DNA from: Rhodovulum sp. | Lineage (GTDB): Bacteria > Pseudomonadota > Alphaproteobacteria > Rhodobacterales > Rhodobacteraceae | Direction of reading: 5' to 3' | DNA length: 21,307 nt | Assembly (NCBI GenBank): GCA_020637615.1 | Contig: JACKKC010000023.1 | Coordinates: 27,501-48,807, forward strand | In this document: in pieces, positions 7,446-14,466 of the stretch | Numbering within the stretch: position 1 is the first letter of the stretch | Layout of the letters: the number at the start of each line of letters is the position of its first letter | Translations under genes and position numbers: made by a program | The notes under the pieces: model-generated | Told to the model about the DNA's origin: nothing | Database searches by the model: none | The model's input: only the letters and a program-made list of their open reading frames with translations

Positions 7446-9227
7446 TCAGGTCTTCGCCACCACCCGCAGGCCCAGTTCCCTCAGCTGCTCGTTCGTCGGC
7501 TCCGACGGCGCGCCCATCATCAGGTCTTCGGCGCGCTGGTTCATCGGGAACATGATCACCTCGCGGATGTTCTCCGCGCCGGCGAGCAGCATCACGATCC
7601 GGTCGACGCCGGGCGCGATGCCCGCATGCGGCGGCGCGCCATAGCGGAAGGCCGAGAGCATGCCGCCGAAATGCGCGTCCACGTAATGCCGGTCGTAGCC
7701 GACGATCCGGAACGCCTCGTACATGATCTCCGGGCGATGGTTCCGCACCGCGCCGGAGGAGAGCTCGACGCCGTTGCAGACGATATCGTATTGATATCCC
7801 AGCACATCCAGCGGATCCTGCGCCCCGAGCGCCTCGAGCCCGCCCTGGGGCATCGAGAAGGGGTTGTGGCTGAAGTCGAGCCGGCCGGTCTCCGGGTCGC
7901 GCTCGTACATCGGGAAATCGACGATCCAGGCGAAGTCGAAGCGCTCCTCCACCGTCAGCCCCAGCTCGCGCCCGATCACGTTGCGCGCCTTCGCCGCCAC
8001 CGCCTCGAAGTCCGAGGGCGCGCCGCCGAGGAAGAAGGCCGCGTCTCCCTCGCCCAGCCCCAGCTGCAACCGGATCGCCTCGGTGCGCTCGGGGCCGATG
8101 TTCTTCGCCAAGGGCCCCGCCGCCTCCATCGTCCCGTCGTCGCCCTTGCGCCAGAAGATGTAGCCCATCCCCGGCAGGCCCTCGCCTTGCGCGAAGGCGT
8201 TCATCCGGTCGCAGAACTTGCGGCTGCCGCCGCCGGGCGCCGGGATGGCGCGGATCTCGTTGCCGTCCTGCTCCAGCAGGTTCGCGAAGATCTTGAAGCC
8301 CGAGCCGGCGAAATGCCGGCTGACCACCTGCATCTCGATCGGGTTGCGCAGGTCGGGCTTGTCGGTGCCGTATTTCAGCATCGCGTCGCGATAGGCGATG
8401 CGCGGAAACTCCGCCGTCACCGGCCGTCCGCCGCCGAATTCCTCGAAGATGCCGCGCATCACCGGCTCGATGACGCCGAAGACGTCCTCCTGGGTCGCGA
8501 AGCTCATCTCCATGTCGAGCTGGTAGAATTCGCCGGGCGAGCGGTCGGCGCGCGGATCCTCGTCGCGGAAGCAGGGCGCGATCTGAAAATAGCGGTCGAA
8601 GCCCGCCACCATGATCAACTGCTTGAACTGCTGCGGCGCCTGGGGCAGCGCATAGACCTTGCCCGGATGCAGCCGGCTCGGCACCAGGAAGTCCCGCGCG
8701 CCCTCGGGGCTCGAGGCGGTCAGGATCGGCGTCTGGAACTCGGTGAAACCCTGCGCTTCCATGCGGTTGCGCAGCGACCTTATCACCTTGCTGCGCAACA
8801 TGATATTGGCATGCAGCCCCTCGCGGCGCAGGTCGAGGAACCGGTATTTCAGCCGCGTCTCCTCGGGATAATCCACTTCGCCGAAGACCGGCAGCGGTAG
8901 CTCCTCCGCCGCCCCGAGCACCTCGATCGCCTGGATGAAGACCTCGATCTCGCCGGTGGGGATCTTCGGGTTGACCAGTTCCGGGGCGCGCCCCTTGACC
9001 AGGCCGTCGATGCGGACCACCCATTCGGCCCGGAGCTTATCGACCTCGGCGAAGGCCGGGCTGTCGCTGTCGGCGAGCACCTGGGTGATGCCGTAATGGT
9101 CGCGCAGGTCGATGAAGAGCACGCCGCCATGGTCGCGCTTGCGATGCACCCAGCCCGACAGGCGCACCGTGCTGCCCACATCCGCGCGCGTCAGCCCGGC
9201 ACAGGTATGGCTCCGGTAGGCATGCAT
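7446..9227 (-). CDS. aspS: Aspartyl-tRNA synthetase (probably non-discriminating type)
   Basis: A 593-residue class IIb synthetase of normal bacterial length that charges tRNA with aspartate. The N-terminal OB-fold anticodon domain (SGWVHRKRDHGGVLFIDLRD) is followed by the catalytic core: motif 2 at CFRDEDPRADRSPGEFYQLD, the inserted GAD-like domain in the middle, and motif 3 at GIAPGVDRIVMLL. His33 in RKRDHGG occupies the position that is His in non-discriminating AspRS (as in Pseudomonas aeruginosa) and Leu in discriminating AspRS (as in E. coli). The enzyme may therefore also form Asp-tRNA(Asn) for GatCAB amidation. The ATG at 9227 gives the standard N-terminus MHAYRSH; an ORF extension to 9362 is not conserved-looking. 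The 237-base gap upstream is shared with arsR. Confidence 0.97.
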   Translation of the reverse strand: MHAYRSHTCAGLTRADVGSTVRLSGWVHRKRDHGGVLFIDLRDHYGITQVLADSDSPAFAEVDKLRAEWVVRIDGLVKGRAPELVNPKIPTGEIEVFIQAIEVLGAAEELPLPVFGEVDYPEETRLKYRFLDLRREGLHANIMLRSKVIRSLRNRMEAQGFTEFQTPILTASSPEGARDFLVPSRLHPGKVYALPQAPQQFKQLIMVAGFDRYFQIAPCFRDEDPRADRSPGEFYQLDMEMSFATQEDVFGVIEPVMRGIFEEFGGGRPVTAEFPRIAYRDAMLKYGTDKPDLRNPIEMQVVSRHFAGSGFKIFANLLEQDGNEIRAIPAPGGGSRKFCDRMNAFAQGEGLPGMGYIFWRKGDDGTMEAAGPLAKNIGPERTEAIRLQLGLGEGDAAFFLGGAPSDFEAVAAKARNVIGRELGLTVEERFDFAWIVDFPMYERDPETGRLDFSHNPFSMPQGGLEALGAQDPLDVLGYQYDIVCNGVELSSGAVRNHRPEIMYEAFRIVGYDRHYVDAHFGGMLSAFRYGAPPHAGIAPGVDRIVMLLAGAENIREVIMFPMNQRAEDLMMGAPSEPTNEQLRELGLRVVAKT

Positions 9228-9429
9228 GGTCGCGTTCTCCGAAAGGCTTCCCGGCGGGCCCCGCCGGATTGCGCGCCGGGATACAGGCAAGCATGCGGCC
9301 AGCGCAACCCCGCCCGCCGGCGGCGCCGGGGAGAGCCTGTTCGACGCCATCATCACGTCCACCGGCGCTTTGGTCGCGCCAAGGGGAATGGACTCCGAAT
9401 GCGCTCCTCCCGCCGGTGGTGAAATCGAC

Positions 9430-9459
9430 TTGACTCATTCGTAAGCCATCACTTACTGT
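9430..9459 (+). promoter_or_regulatory. Promoter of the arsR-SRPBCC operon
   Basis: TTGACT (9430-9435), an 18-base spacer and TACTGT (9454-9459). The predicted RNA start falls at or next to the ATG at 9465. No Shine-Dalgarno sequence precedes that ATG. Both operator palindromes overlap the spacer, -10 and start region, so a bound repressor would block polymerase. Confidence 0.55.
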
Positions 9460-9473
9460 AAGCGATGACTTAC
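9441..9473. promoter_or_regulatory. Tandem ArsR-type operator: two GTAAG-N6-CTTAC palindromes
   Basis: GTAAG-ccatca-CTTAC at 9441-9456 and GTAAG-cgatga-CTTAC at 9458-9473. They start 17 bases apart and lie on nearly the same face over two helical turns. The second contains the arsR start codon (ATG at 9465). The symmetry and position fit autoregulation by the ArsR-family protein encoded directly downstream. This is inference from sequence only. Confidence 0.7.
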
Positions 9474-9803
9474 GGACAGATCCTCACCGCCCTCGCCGAC
9501 CCGACCCGCCGCGCGCTGCTCGAAGACCTGCGCGCCGGGCCGATGCCGGTGGCCCGCCTCGCGGCGCGGCACCCGGTCAGCCGCCCGGCGGTCTCGCAGC
9601 ATCTCAAGGTGCTCCAGGAGGCGGGTCTCGTGGCGGTCGAGCCCCGGGGGGCCGCGAGGCTCTACCGCGCCCGGCCCAGGGGGCTCGCACCGCTGCGCGC
9701 CTATCTCGACGAGGTCTGGGGCGACGTCCTGCAAGCCTTCGCCGAGGAAGTGAGCCGACAGATGGAGGACGCCAATGCCCGACCCCGTCATCAAGACGAT
9801 TGA
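9465..9803 (+). CDS. ArsR/SmtB-family transcriptional repressor
   Basis: A 112-residue winged-helix dimeric repressor. ALADPTRRALLEDL is the usual start of the ArsR fold and SRPAVSQHLKVLQEAGLV (about residues 45-62) is the recognition helix region. The metal-sensing cysteine motif (ELCVCDL in ArsR) is absent, as is usual in ArsR proteins paired with SRPBCC genes, so the signal is probably not arsenic or zinc. Its coding region overlaps the SRPBCC gene by 29 bases in another frame, implying coupled translation. The start lies inside the second operator palindrome without a ribosome site; an apparently leaderless transcript. The co-encoded SRPBCC protein may bind or process the inducing ligand. 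Confidence 0.9.
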   Translation: MTYGQILTALADPTRRALLEDLRAGPMPVARLAARHPVSRPAVSQHLKVLQEAGLVAVEPRGAARLYRARPRGLAPLRAYLDEVWGDVLQAFAEEVSRQMEDANARPRHQDD

Positions 9804-10236
9804 CGTGCCCTGCGACCAGCGCACGGCCTTCCGCATCTTCACCGAGGACATGGACCGCTGGTGGCCCAAGGACCGCCACTCCGTCTCGGGCATGGAAGGC
9901 CGGACCGCGCAGGCGGTGCGCATGGAGCCCCGCGCCGGCGGCGCGATCACCGAGATCGGCCATGACGGCACCCGGCATTCCTGGGGCTCGGTGCGGGTCT
10001 GGGAGCCCTTCGCCCGCCTGTCGCTCGCCTGGCACATCAATCGCCCCGCCGCGCAGGCCACCCGCGTCGATGTCGATTTCGCGCCCCTCGCCAGCGGCAC
10101 CCGCGTCACCCTGCGCCACCACGGCTGGGAGGCCTATGGCGAGGACGCACAGAAGGTTCGCGACGCCTATGACGCCGGCTGGGTCTCGGTCTTCGAGACC
10201 GCCTTCGCCGCCGCCTGCCGGGCCGAGGCGGCCTGA
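9775..10236 (+). CDS. SRPBCC (AHSA1/START-like) domain protein
   Basis: A 153-residue protein of the helix-grip fold that encloses hydrophobic ligands. The opening VIKTIDVPCDQRTAFRIFTEDMDRWWP, the middle WGSVRVWEPFARLSLAWHI and the C-terminal helix DAGWVSVFETAFAAACR follow the AHSA1 pattern (Activator of Hsp90 homologue 1-like). Bacterial members are often encoded right after an ArsR-like repressor, as here. Their ligands are mostly unknown. The ATG at 9775 has GGAGG six bases upstream, inside the end of arsR. Its stop is followed after six bases by the stop of the convergent DUF2927 gene, so the two transcripts must end in or run into each other. Confidence 0.88.
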   Translation: MPDPVIKTIDVPCDQRTAFRIFTEDMDRWWPKDRHSVSGMEGRTAQAVRMEPRAGGAITEIGHDGTRHSWGSVRVWEPFARLSLAWHINRPAAQATRVDVDFAPLASGTRVTLRHHGWEAYGEDAQKVRDAYDAGWVSVFETAFAAACRAEAA

Positions 10237-10242
10237 GCCTTC

Positions 10243-11034
10243 CTAGGGCGCCAGCGCCGCCGCCGCCACGGCCGGCAGCAGCGGCCGCGCCTCGGCCGCA
10301 CCCATGCCGTTCCGCAGCCGCGGATCGTAGAGCATCCGCAGCAGCACCAGGTCGCGGGGGGCGAATCCCGCGACCGGCCCCGACGGGCCGAAGACGCTGC
10401 CCGGCCGGTCCAGCCGGCCCGGCAGCCCGAGGTTCGAGGCGAACTCGCGCGCCACGCACCGGGTCCGGCGACCGGCGTCGAGCGCGGTGCTGACATTGAT
10501 CAGGATCACCCCCGGCCGCCCGCCCGCGGCGAATTCCAGCGCCGCGCAGCCGGAGCCGCTCAGCGACGCGGTGAGCCCCGCCACGAGCGATCCCGAGATT
10601 CCCGTCCCGACGAGCTGCGCCGCGAGCGAGGGGACGGCATCCGGCTCGATGAAGGTCACGAGGAAGGCCGAGCGCGCCCGGCCGGCATCGAGCGCGGTGA
10701 ACATGCTCTCGTCCGAAAGCGTCACGGCGATCCCCGCCCCGCCGCTCAGGCTGTCGACCAGCCCGCCGACCAGCGCCGTCTCGCGCGAACTCGCCGCCGC
10801 CGTCGAGGGCGCGACATTGACGATCACCGGCGCGGCCAGACGCGCCAGTCTCCCGGATCCGCCGAAGGCCAGGGTCTCGAAATCGGCGGCCAGCGTCGTG
10901 GCCGCCCCGGGATCGGCCGCGAGCACCGAAGCGCCGATCGCCGCCGGATCGCCGCTGCCCGTCCCGCCCGTCCCGGCGCAATTCGCCGCCAAAAGCAGGG
11001 CCAGTCCCGCCGCAATCCCGCTCGCCACCCGCAT
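10243..11034 (-). CDS. DUF2927-type lipoprotein
   Basis: A 263-residue protein with an N-terminal hydrophobic signal and a lipobox-like AANC (Cys near residue 19), followed by a Gly/Ser/Thr linker. The C-terminal half carries CVAREFASNLGLPGRLDRPGS and FAPRDLVLLRMLYDPRLRNGM. I recognise this as the DUF2927 pattern of Rhodobacterales lipoproteins (a C-x-x-x-E-x-x-x-x-x-G-L block and an LLRMLYDPRL block). These blocks have a faint peptidase-like look, but no metal-binding HExxH is present and no function is established. The ATG at 11034 has GGAGAGG directly upstream. Promoters for this gene and for ureE must both lie in the 155-base divergent gap. Confidence 0.75.
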   Translation of the reverse strand: MRVASGIAAGLALLLAANCAGTGGTGSGDPAAIGASVLAADPGAATTLAADFETLAFGGSGRLARLAAPVIVNVAPSTAAASSRETALVGGLVDSLSGGAGIAVTLSDESMFTALDAGRARSAFLVTFIEPDAVPSLAAQLVGTGISGSLVAGLTASLSGSGCAALEFAAGGRPGVILINVSTALDAGRRTRCVAREFASNLGLPGRLDRPGSVFGPSGPVAGFAPRDLVLLRMLYDPRLRNGMGAAEARPLLPAVAAAALAP

Positions 11035-11056
11035 CGCCTCTCCCCGCGCAACTCTT

Positions 11057-11090
11057 CCTCGGGTGGAAATCTAGACCGAACCCACCGAGG
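11057..11090. promoter_or_regulatory. Inverted repeat in the DUF2927/ureE divergent gap
   Basis: CCTCGGGTGG (11057-11066) and CCACCGAGG (11082-11090) pair along nine positions with one bulged G, separated by 15 bases that include the only AT-rich patch in the gap. It sits where promoters for both divergent genes are expected, so it may be an operator. No known regulator is recognised. Confidence 0.3.
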
Positions 11091-11111
11091 GCGCAGCAGA
11101 AAATGCTCGCG

Positions 11112-11146
11112 CGCCCGCCGCCGAAGGGGCTTCACCCCGGCGGGCG
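11112..11146 (+). promoter_or_regulatory. Strong hairpin in the ureE leader
   Basis: CGCCCGCCG (11112-11120) pairs perfectly with CGGCGGGCG (11138-11146). Inside the 17-base loop, GGG and CCC can pair further. It ends 31 bases before the GGAGG of ureE. It could be a transcript-stabilising or regulatory leader structure. I do not recognise a known riboswitch class. Confidence 0.4.
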
Positions 11147-11189
11147 AAGCGACTACCGAGATCGCAATCGAATCCCCGGAGGCCTGCCC

Positions 11190-11684
11190 TTGCGCCTGAC
11201 CGCCTACGAGATCCTCCACGACGCCGGGCCGGCGCCGGACGACCAGGTGACGCTCGACTATGCGGAGCGCTTCCTGCGCCGCAAGACGCTGACCACCGCC
11301 GCCGGCCACGCCCTCTTCGTCGACCTGCCGGAGACCCTCTCCCTCGACGAGGGCGACGCTTTCCTGACCACCGACGGGCGACGCATCGCCGTCGTCGCCG
11401 CGCCGGAGGCGCTGATCGAGATCACCGCGCCCGCATCTGACCTCGCCCGCATCGCCTGGCACATCGGCAATCGCCACACGCCGGCCAGGATCGAGGCCGG
11501 CCGCATCCTCGTTCGGTCGGAGCGCGTCATGGAAGACATGCTCGCCCGCCTCGGCGCCACCACCCGCGCGATCACGGCGCCCTTCGCCCCGGAGCGCGGC
11601 GCCTACGGCCTCGGCCGGACCCACGGCCACGACGACGACCACGCACCGCACGGCCATGACCATGGCCACGGCGCCCATGACTGA
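11190..11684 (+). CDS. ureE: Urease accessory protein UreE (nickel metallochaperone)
   Basis: A 164-residue nickel chaperone that hands Ni to the UreG-UreF-UreD complex during urease maturation. The N-terminal beta domain is followed by the metal-binding domain with WHIGNRHTP, which holds the conserved interfacial histidine. A C-terminal tail (THGHDDDHAPHGHDHGHGAHD region) has eight histidines for Ni storage. The start is TTG at 11190 with GGAGG at 11178-11182, seven bases upstream. An ATG at 11103 would add 29 unconserved residues. ureF begins inside the ureE tail. Unusually, no ureA, ureB, ureC or ureD lies upstream; the neighbouring gene is a divergent lipoprotein. Confidence 0.93.
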   Translation: MRLTAYEILHDAGPAPDDQVTLDYAERFLRRKTLTTAAGHALFVDLPETLSLDEGDAFLTTDGRRIAVVAAPEALIEITAPASDLARIAWHIGNRHTPARIEAGRILVRSERVMEDMLARLGATTRAITAPFAPERGAYGLGRTHGHDDDHAPHGHDHGHGAHD

Positions 11685-12315
11685 CCCGCGCGCGGTCCAG
11701 ATCCTTACCGCATGGTTCTCGCCCGCCTATCCGGTGGGCGCCTTCAGCTTCTCCCACGGGCTCGAGGCGGCGGTCGCGGCCGGCACGGTCACCGGCCGCG
11801 CCGCGCTCCACGACTGGACCGCCGACCTGCTCGCCTTCGGCGCCGGCCGCAGCGACGCAATCCTGCTCTGCCGTGCCTGGCGCGCCGAGGATCCGGCGCC
11901 GGTGGCCGAGATCGCCGAAGCCCTGTCGCCGTCGGCCGAGCGGCATCTGGAGACCATGGCCCAGGGCGCGGCCTTCGCGCGCACCACCTCCGCCGCCTGG
12001 GGCATCGATGTTCCGGCGATGGCCTATCCGGTCGCCGTGGGCCATGCCGCGCGCCAGCTCGGCCTGCCGCTCGATCCGCTCGTCACGCTCTTCCTCCAGG
12101 CCTTCGCCGCCAACATCGTCTCCGCCGGCGTCCGCCTGATCCCGCTCGGCCAGACCGACGGCCAGCGCATCACCGCCGCGCTCCTGCCGCTCGCGGCCGA
12201 AATCGCCGCCGAGGCCATGGGCGCCGACCCCGAGGACTTCGGCGGGGTTGCGCTCGGCGCCGATCTGGCCTCCATGCTGCACGAGACCATGGAAACGAGG
12301 CTCTTCCGCTCATGA
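11677..12315 (+). CDS. ureF: Urease accessory protein UreF
   Basis: A 212-residue all-helical protein that bridges UreD and UreG and controls the UreG GTPase step in urease activation. The opening LTAWFSPAYPVGAFSFSHGLE is the conserved UreF N-terminus. The AANIVSAGVRLIPLGQTDGQ stretch and the C-terminal MHETMETRLFRS end, which contacts UreG, are also typical. I chose the ATG at 11677, overlapping the last eight bases of ureE; an ATG at 11656 would extend the protein by seven residues. Its TGA overlaps the ureG ATG as ATGA. The order ureE-ureF-ureG is the standard one. Confidence 0.94.
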   Translation: MTDPRAVQILTAWFSPAYPVGAFSFSHGLEAAVAAGTVTGRAALHDWTADLLAFGAGRSDAILLCRAWRAEDPAPVAEIAEALSPSAERHLETMAQGAAFARTTSAAWGIDVPAMAYPVAVGHAARQLGLPLDPLVTLFLQAFAANIVSAGVRLIPLGQTDGQRITAALLPLAAEIAAEAMGADPEDFGGVALGADLASMLHETMETRLFRS

Positions 12316-12944
12316 CCCCTGCCCCCGGCAAATCGCCCCACGGCCCCCTGCGCGTCGGCATCGGCGGCCCGGTGGGCGCCGGCAAGACCGCGCTGATGGA
12401 TGCGCTCTGCAAGACCATGCGCGACCGCTGGTCGATCGCCGCCATCACCAACGACATCTACACCCGCGAGGATGCCGAGTTCCTGATGCGCTCCCAGGCG
12501 CTGCCGCTCGAGCGCATCATGGGGGTGGAGACCGGCGGCTGCCCGCATACCGCGATCCGCGAGGATGCCTCGATCAACCTGCTCGCCGTGGACGAGATGG
12601 TGAAGCGCTTCCCCGACCTCGACGTGATCCTGATCGAATCGGGCGGCGACAATCTCTCGGCCACCTTCTCGCCCGAGCTCGCCGACATCACGCTCTACGT
12701 CATCGACGTGGCCGCCGGCGACAAGATCCCGCGCAAGGGCGGCCCCGGCGTCACCCGCTCGGATCTGCTGATCATCAACAAGATCGACCTCGCGCCCCAT
12801 GTGGGCGCCTCGCTCGAGGTGATGGACCGCGACGCCCGCCGGATGCGCGGCGAAAGACCCTTCCAGTTTGCCTGCATCCGCGATCGCAAGGGCGTGCCGG
12901 AGATCGTCGCCTTCATCGCATCCGCCGGCGGCCTCGTGGGCTGA
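12312..12944 (+). CDS. ureG: Urease accessory protein UreG (SIMIBI GTPase)
   Basis: A 210-residue GTPase that couples GTP hydrolysis to nickel delivery into the urease active site. The P-loop GPVGAGKT is at residues 19-26. The metal-site motif CPH is in GVETGGCPHTAIRED, the switch region is LIESGGDNLSATFSPELAD, and the guanine-specificity motif NKID is in LLIINKIDLAPHVG. Length and motif spacing are normal. Translation is coupled to ureF through a 4-base ATGA overlap. A hairpin without T-run (GGGAC-agcc-GTCCC, 12992-13005) lies about 50 bases downstream. Confidence 0.96.
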   Translation: MTPAPGKSPHGPLRVGIGGPVGAGKTALMDALCKTMRDRWSIAAITNDIYTREDAEFLMRSQALPLERIMGVETGGCPHTAIREDASINLLAVDEMVKRFPDLDVILIESGGDNLSATFSPELADITLYVIDVAAGDKIPRKGGPGVTRSDLLIINKIDLAPHVGASLEVMDRDARRMRGERPFQFACIRDRKGVPEIVAFIASAGGLVG

Positions 12945-13542
12945 CCGCGGCCCTCGGGACGGGAAAACCGCATCTCGACCCCACTGACCCCGGGACAGCC
13001 GTCCCAGAGCGAGACAAGGACTGCGCCTGCCCGCGCCTCCTGAGCGGTACGGCAATGGACGGCCTCAAATCCGCGGCCGTTCCGCCTGACCGAAGCCGTT
13101 GCGCCTGGGCCGGGCCTCTGGACAGGGGAAAGGCCGCGCCCCGCGCGGCCTGCACCGCATGCCCCTGACCGGAAAGGCGAGGCGCCGGTGGCGCCTTGCC
13201 CGGTCCGGTCGCCCGGAGGCGCGCGCCGCAGGGCGAGGGGGGTGCAGCGTCACCGTCGGTCGAGGATCGGGACGGGTCGATCGGGCTGGGATCCGAGGGC
13301 CGTGCGGGATGAGGGACGACGGCTGGGCAGCCGGTCCCCTCCGATCACCGGTCAATCGGATCGGACGACGACCGACAAGAGGCGTTCGTCCGGACCGTTC
13401 AGTGAAAATAGACGCAATAACAATTGATTACATAGCGTATCATCGTGAAACGCCCCGACCGGCGCCTCGGGGGCACGGGACCGGTCCCGCGCCAGGGCAG
13501 GTTCGATGTCCGCGGTCCGAAGTCCATCGGAGGGAGATTGTC
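12945..13542. other. Hairpin-rich non-coding region with an AT-rich island, between convergent ureG and sulfotransferase genes
   Basis: About 600 bases with no supportable gene. It holds four clear inverted repeats: GGGAC/GTCCC at 12992-13005; AGGCCGCG/CGCGGCCT at 13131-13151; GGCGAGGCGCC/GGCGCCTTGCC at 13176-13200 (11-bp stem with one G-T pair); and CGGACGA/TCGTCCG at 13362-13392. A 14-bp perfect palindrome CGGGACCGGTCCCG lies at 13476-13489. Bases 13401-13450 are about two-thirds A+T, against about 30% in the surroundings. It may be a transcript-end zone, a small RNA gene or a decayed locus. Confidence 0.5.
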
Positions 13543-14436
13543 TCAGAACCGGCCCGTCGCCAGCCAGCGCGCGCAGTCCGGCCCGAGTTCCTCGATCGCG
13601 CGCGCCTCGTATTCGGCGACCTCCGCCGCGCTCAGCACGTCGCGCCAGCGCCCGTTGCTGCCCCTGTTGATGAAGCTCTGCGCACCGCCCACCATGGGCA
13701 TCTCGGGAAACATCGCATCGGCCTGGGCCTTCATGTGCGAAAAGCCCGCATGCCGCACCGCCCGCGCCATGGTCGCTTCGTCGAGCTCGATCCCGAGCCA
13801 TGCCGCGAGCTCCGCCATCCGGCCGTCCAGATCGTCCGTCAGGTTCTGGTAATTCAGCAGATAGACGTTCTCCAGGTGCCTCAGCGGCCACCAGCTGCGC
13901 ACATGGTCCCAGAACTGCCCCATGCTGCTCCGCCCCGCCATCCAGGCGCGATAATATTCGTGCACGTCCTCTAAGGGCCGGCGGATCTCGGGCGCTCCCG
14001 CGGGCCTCACCGCGTTCAGGGCGTCGAAGAGCATGTCCTCGGACTTGAAGAGATGGTTGTGCTCGCTCCAGGCCACGTCGCGGCCGTCGCGCGCCACGTA
14101 GATGTATTTCGCCCGCGGCGAGATCGGCAGGGCATAGGCAGGGAGATGCGACTTCATCACCCGGCGATGCGTCTGCGCCTCGACCGCCTCCATCCGCCCC
14201 TCCCGAAAGAGCGTGAAGTCGATCCAGCGGCAGATGTTGCCGACCCGTGGCGCCTCGGGCGCGCCGTGGATCAGCTGCACCAGGATCGCCAGCGTCCAGG
14301 TCGTGCCGGCCTTGGCGGGTGAGGCCACGACGATGTCACCGTCCCGGAAGCGGAACCCGTTCCAGGCGGTGGAATCGCATTGCGCGTCGATGTATTCCCG
14401 CGCCACCGTCGGCGCTTCGCCGTCCGTTCCGACCAT
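13543..14436 (-). CDS. PAPS-dependent sulfotransferase, cytosolic SULT-like
   Basis: A 297-residue enzyme expected to transfer sulfate from PAPS to a hydroxyl or amine. SPAKAGTTW at residues 39-47 is the 5'-phosphosulfate loop (TYPKSGTTW in animal SULTs). His97 in MKSHLP matches the catalytic histidine. YVARDGRDVAWS (113-124) supplies the 3'-phosphate contacts Arg116 and Ser124. The late NRGSNGRWRDVLS region corresponds to the RKGxxGxW motif. Its length is that of animal SULT1 enzymes, and all catalytic elements are present. The ATG at 14436 has GGAGG five bases upstream, 30 bases after the flavoprotein stop. It is the last gene of a four-gene operon. The acceptor substrate is unknown. Confidence 0.88.
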   Translation of the reverse strand: MVGTDGEAPTVAREYIDAQCDSTAWNGFRFRDGDIVVASPAKAGTTWTLAILVQLIHGAPEAPRVGNICRWIDFTLFREGRMEAVEAQTHRRVMKSHLPAYALPISPRAKYIYVARDGRDVAWSEHNHLFKSEDMLFDALNAVRPAGAPEIRRPLEDVHEYYRAWMAGRSSMGQFWDHVRSWWPLRHLENVYLLNYQNLTDDLDGRMAELAAWLGIELDEATMARAVRHAGFSHMKAQADAMFPEMPMVGGAQSFINRGSNGRWRDVLSAAEVAEYEARAIEELGPDCARWLATGRF

Positions 14437-14466
14437 GCCTGCCTCCCCTGCCCGCCGCCGGGCCTC

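Noticed and set aside
7219..7644. Basic small ORF (starting MATHAHKAAVDQRKAAKR) after the MT-A70 gene
   Set aside because: It has no ribosome site and continues antisense into the 3' end of aspS without a stop until 7644.
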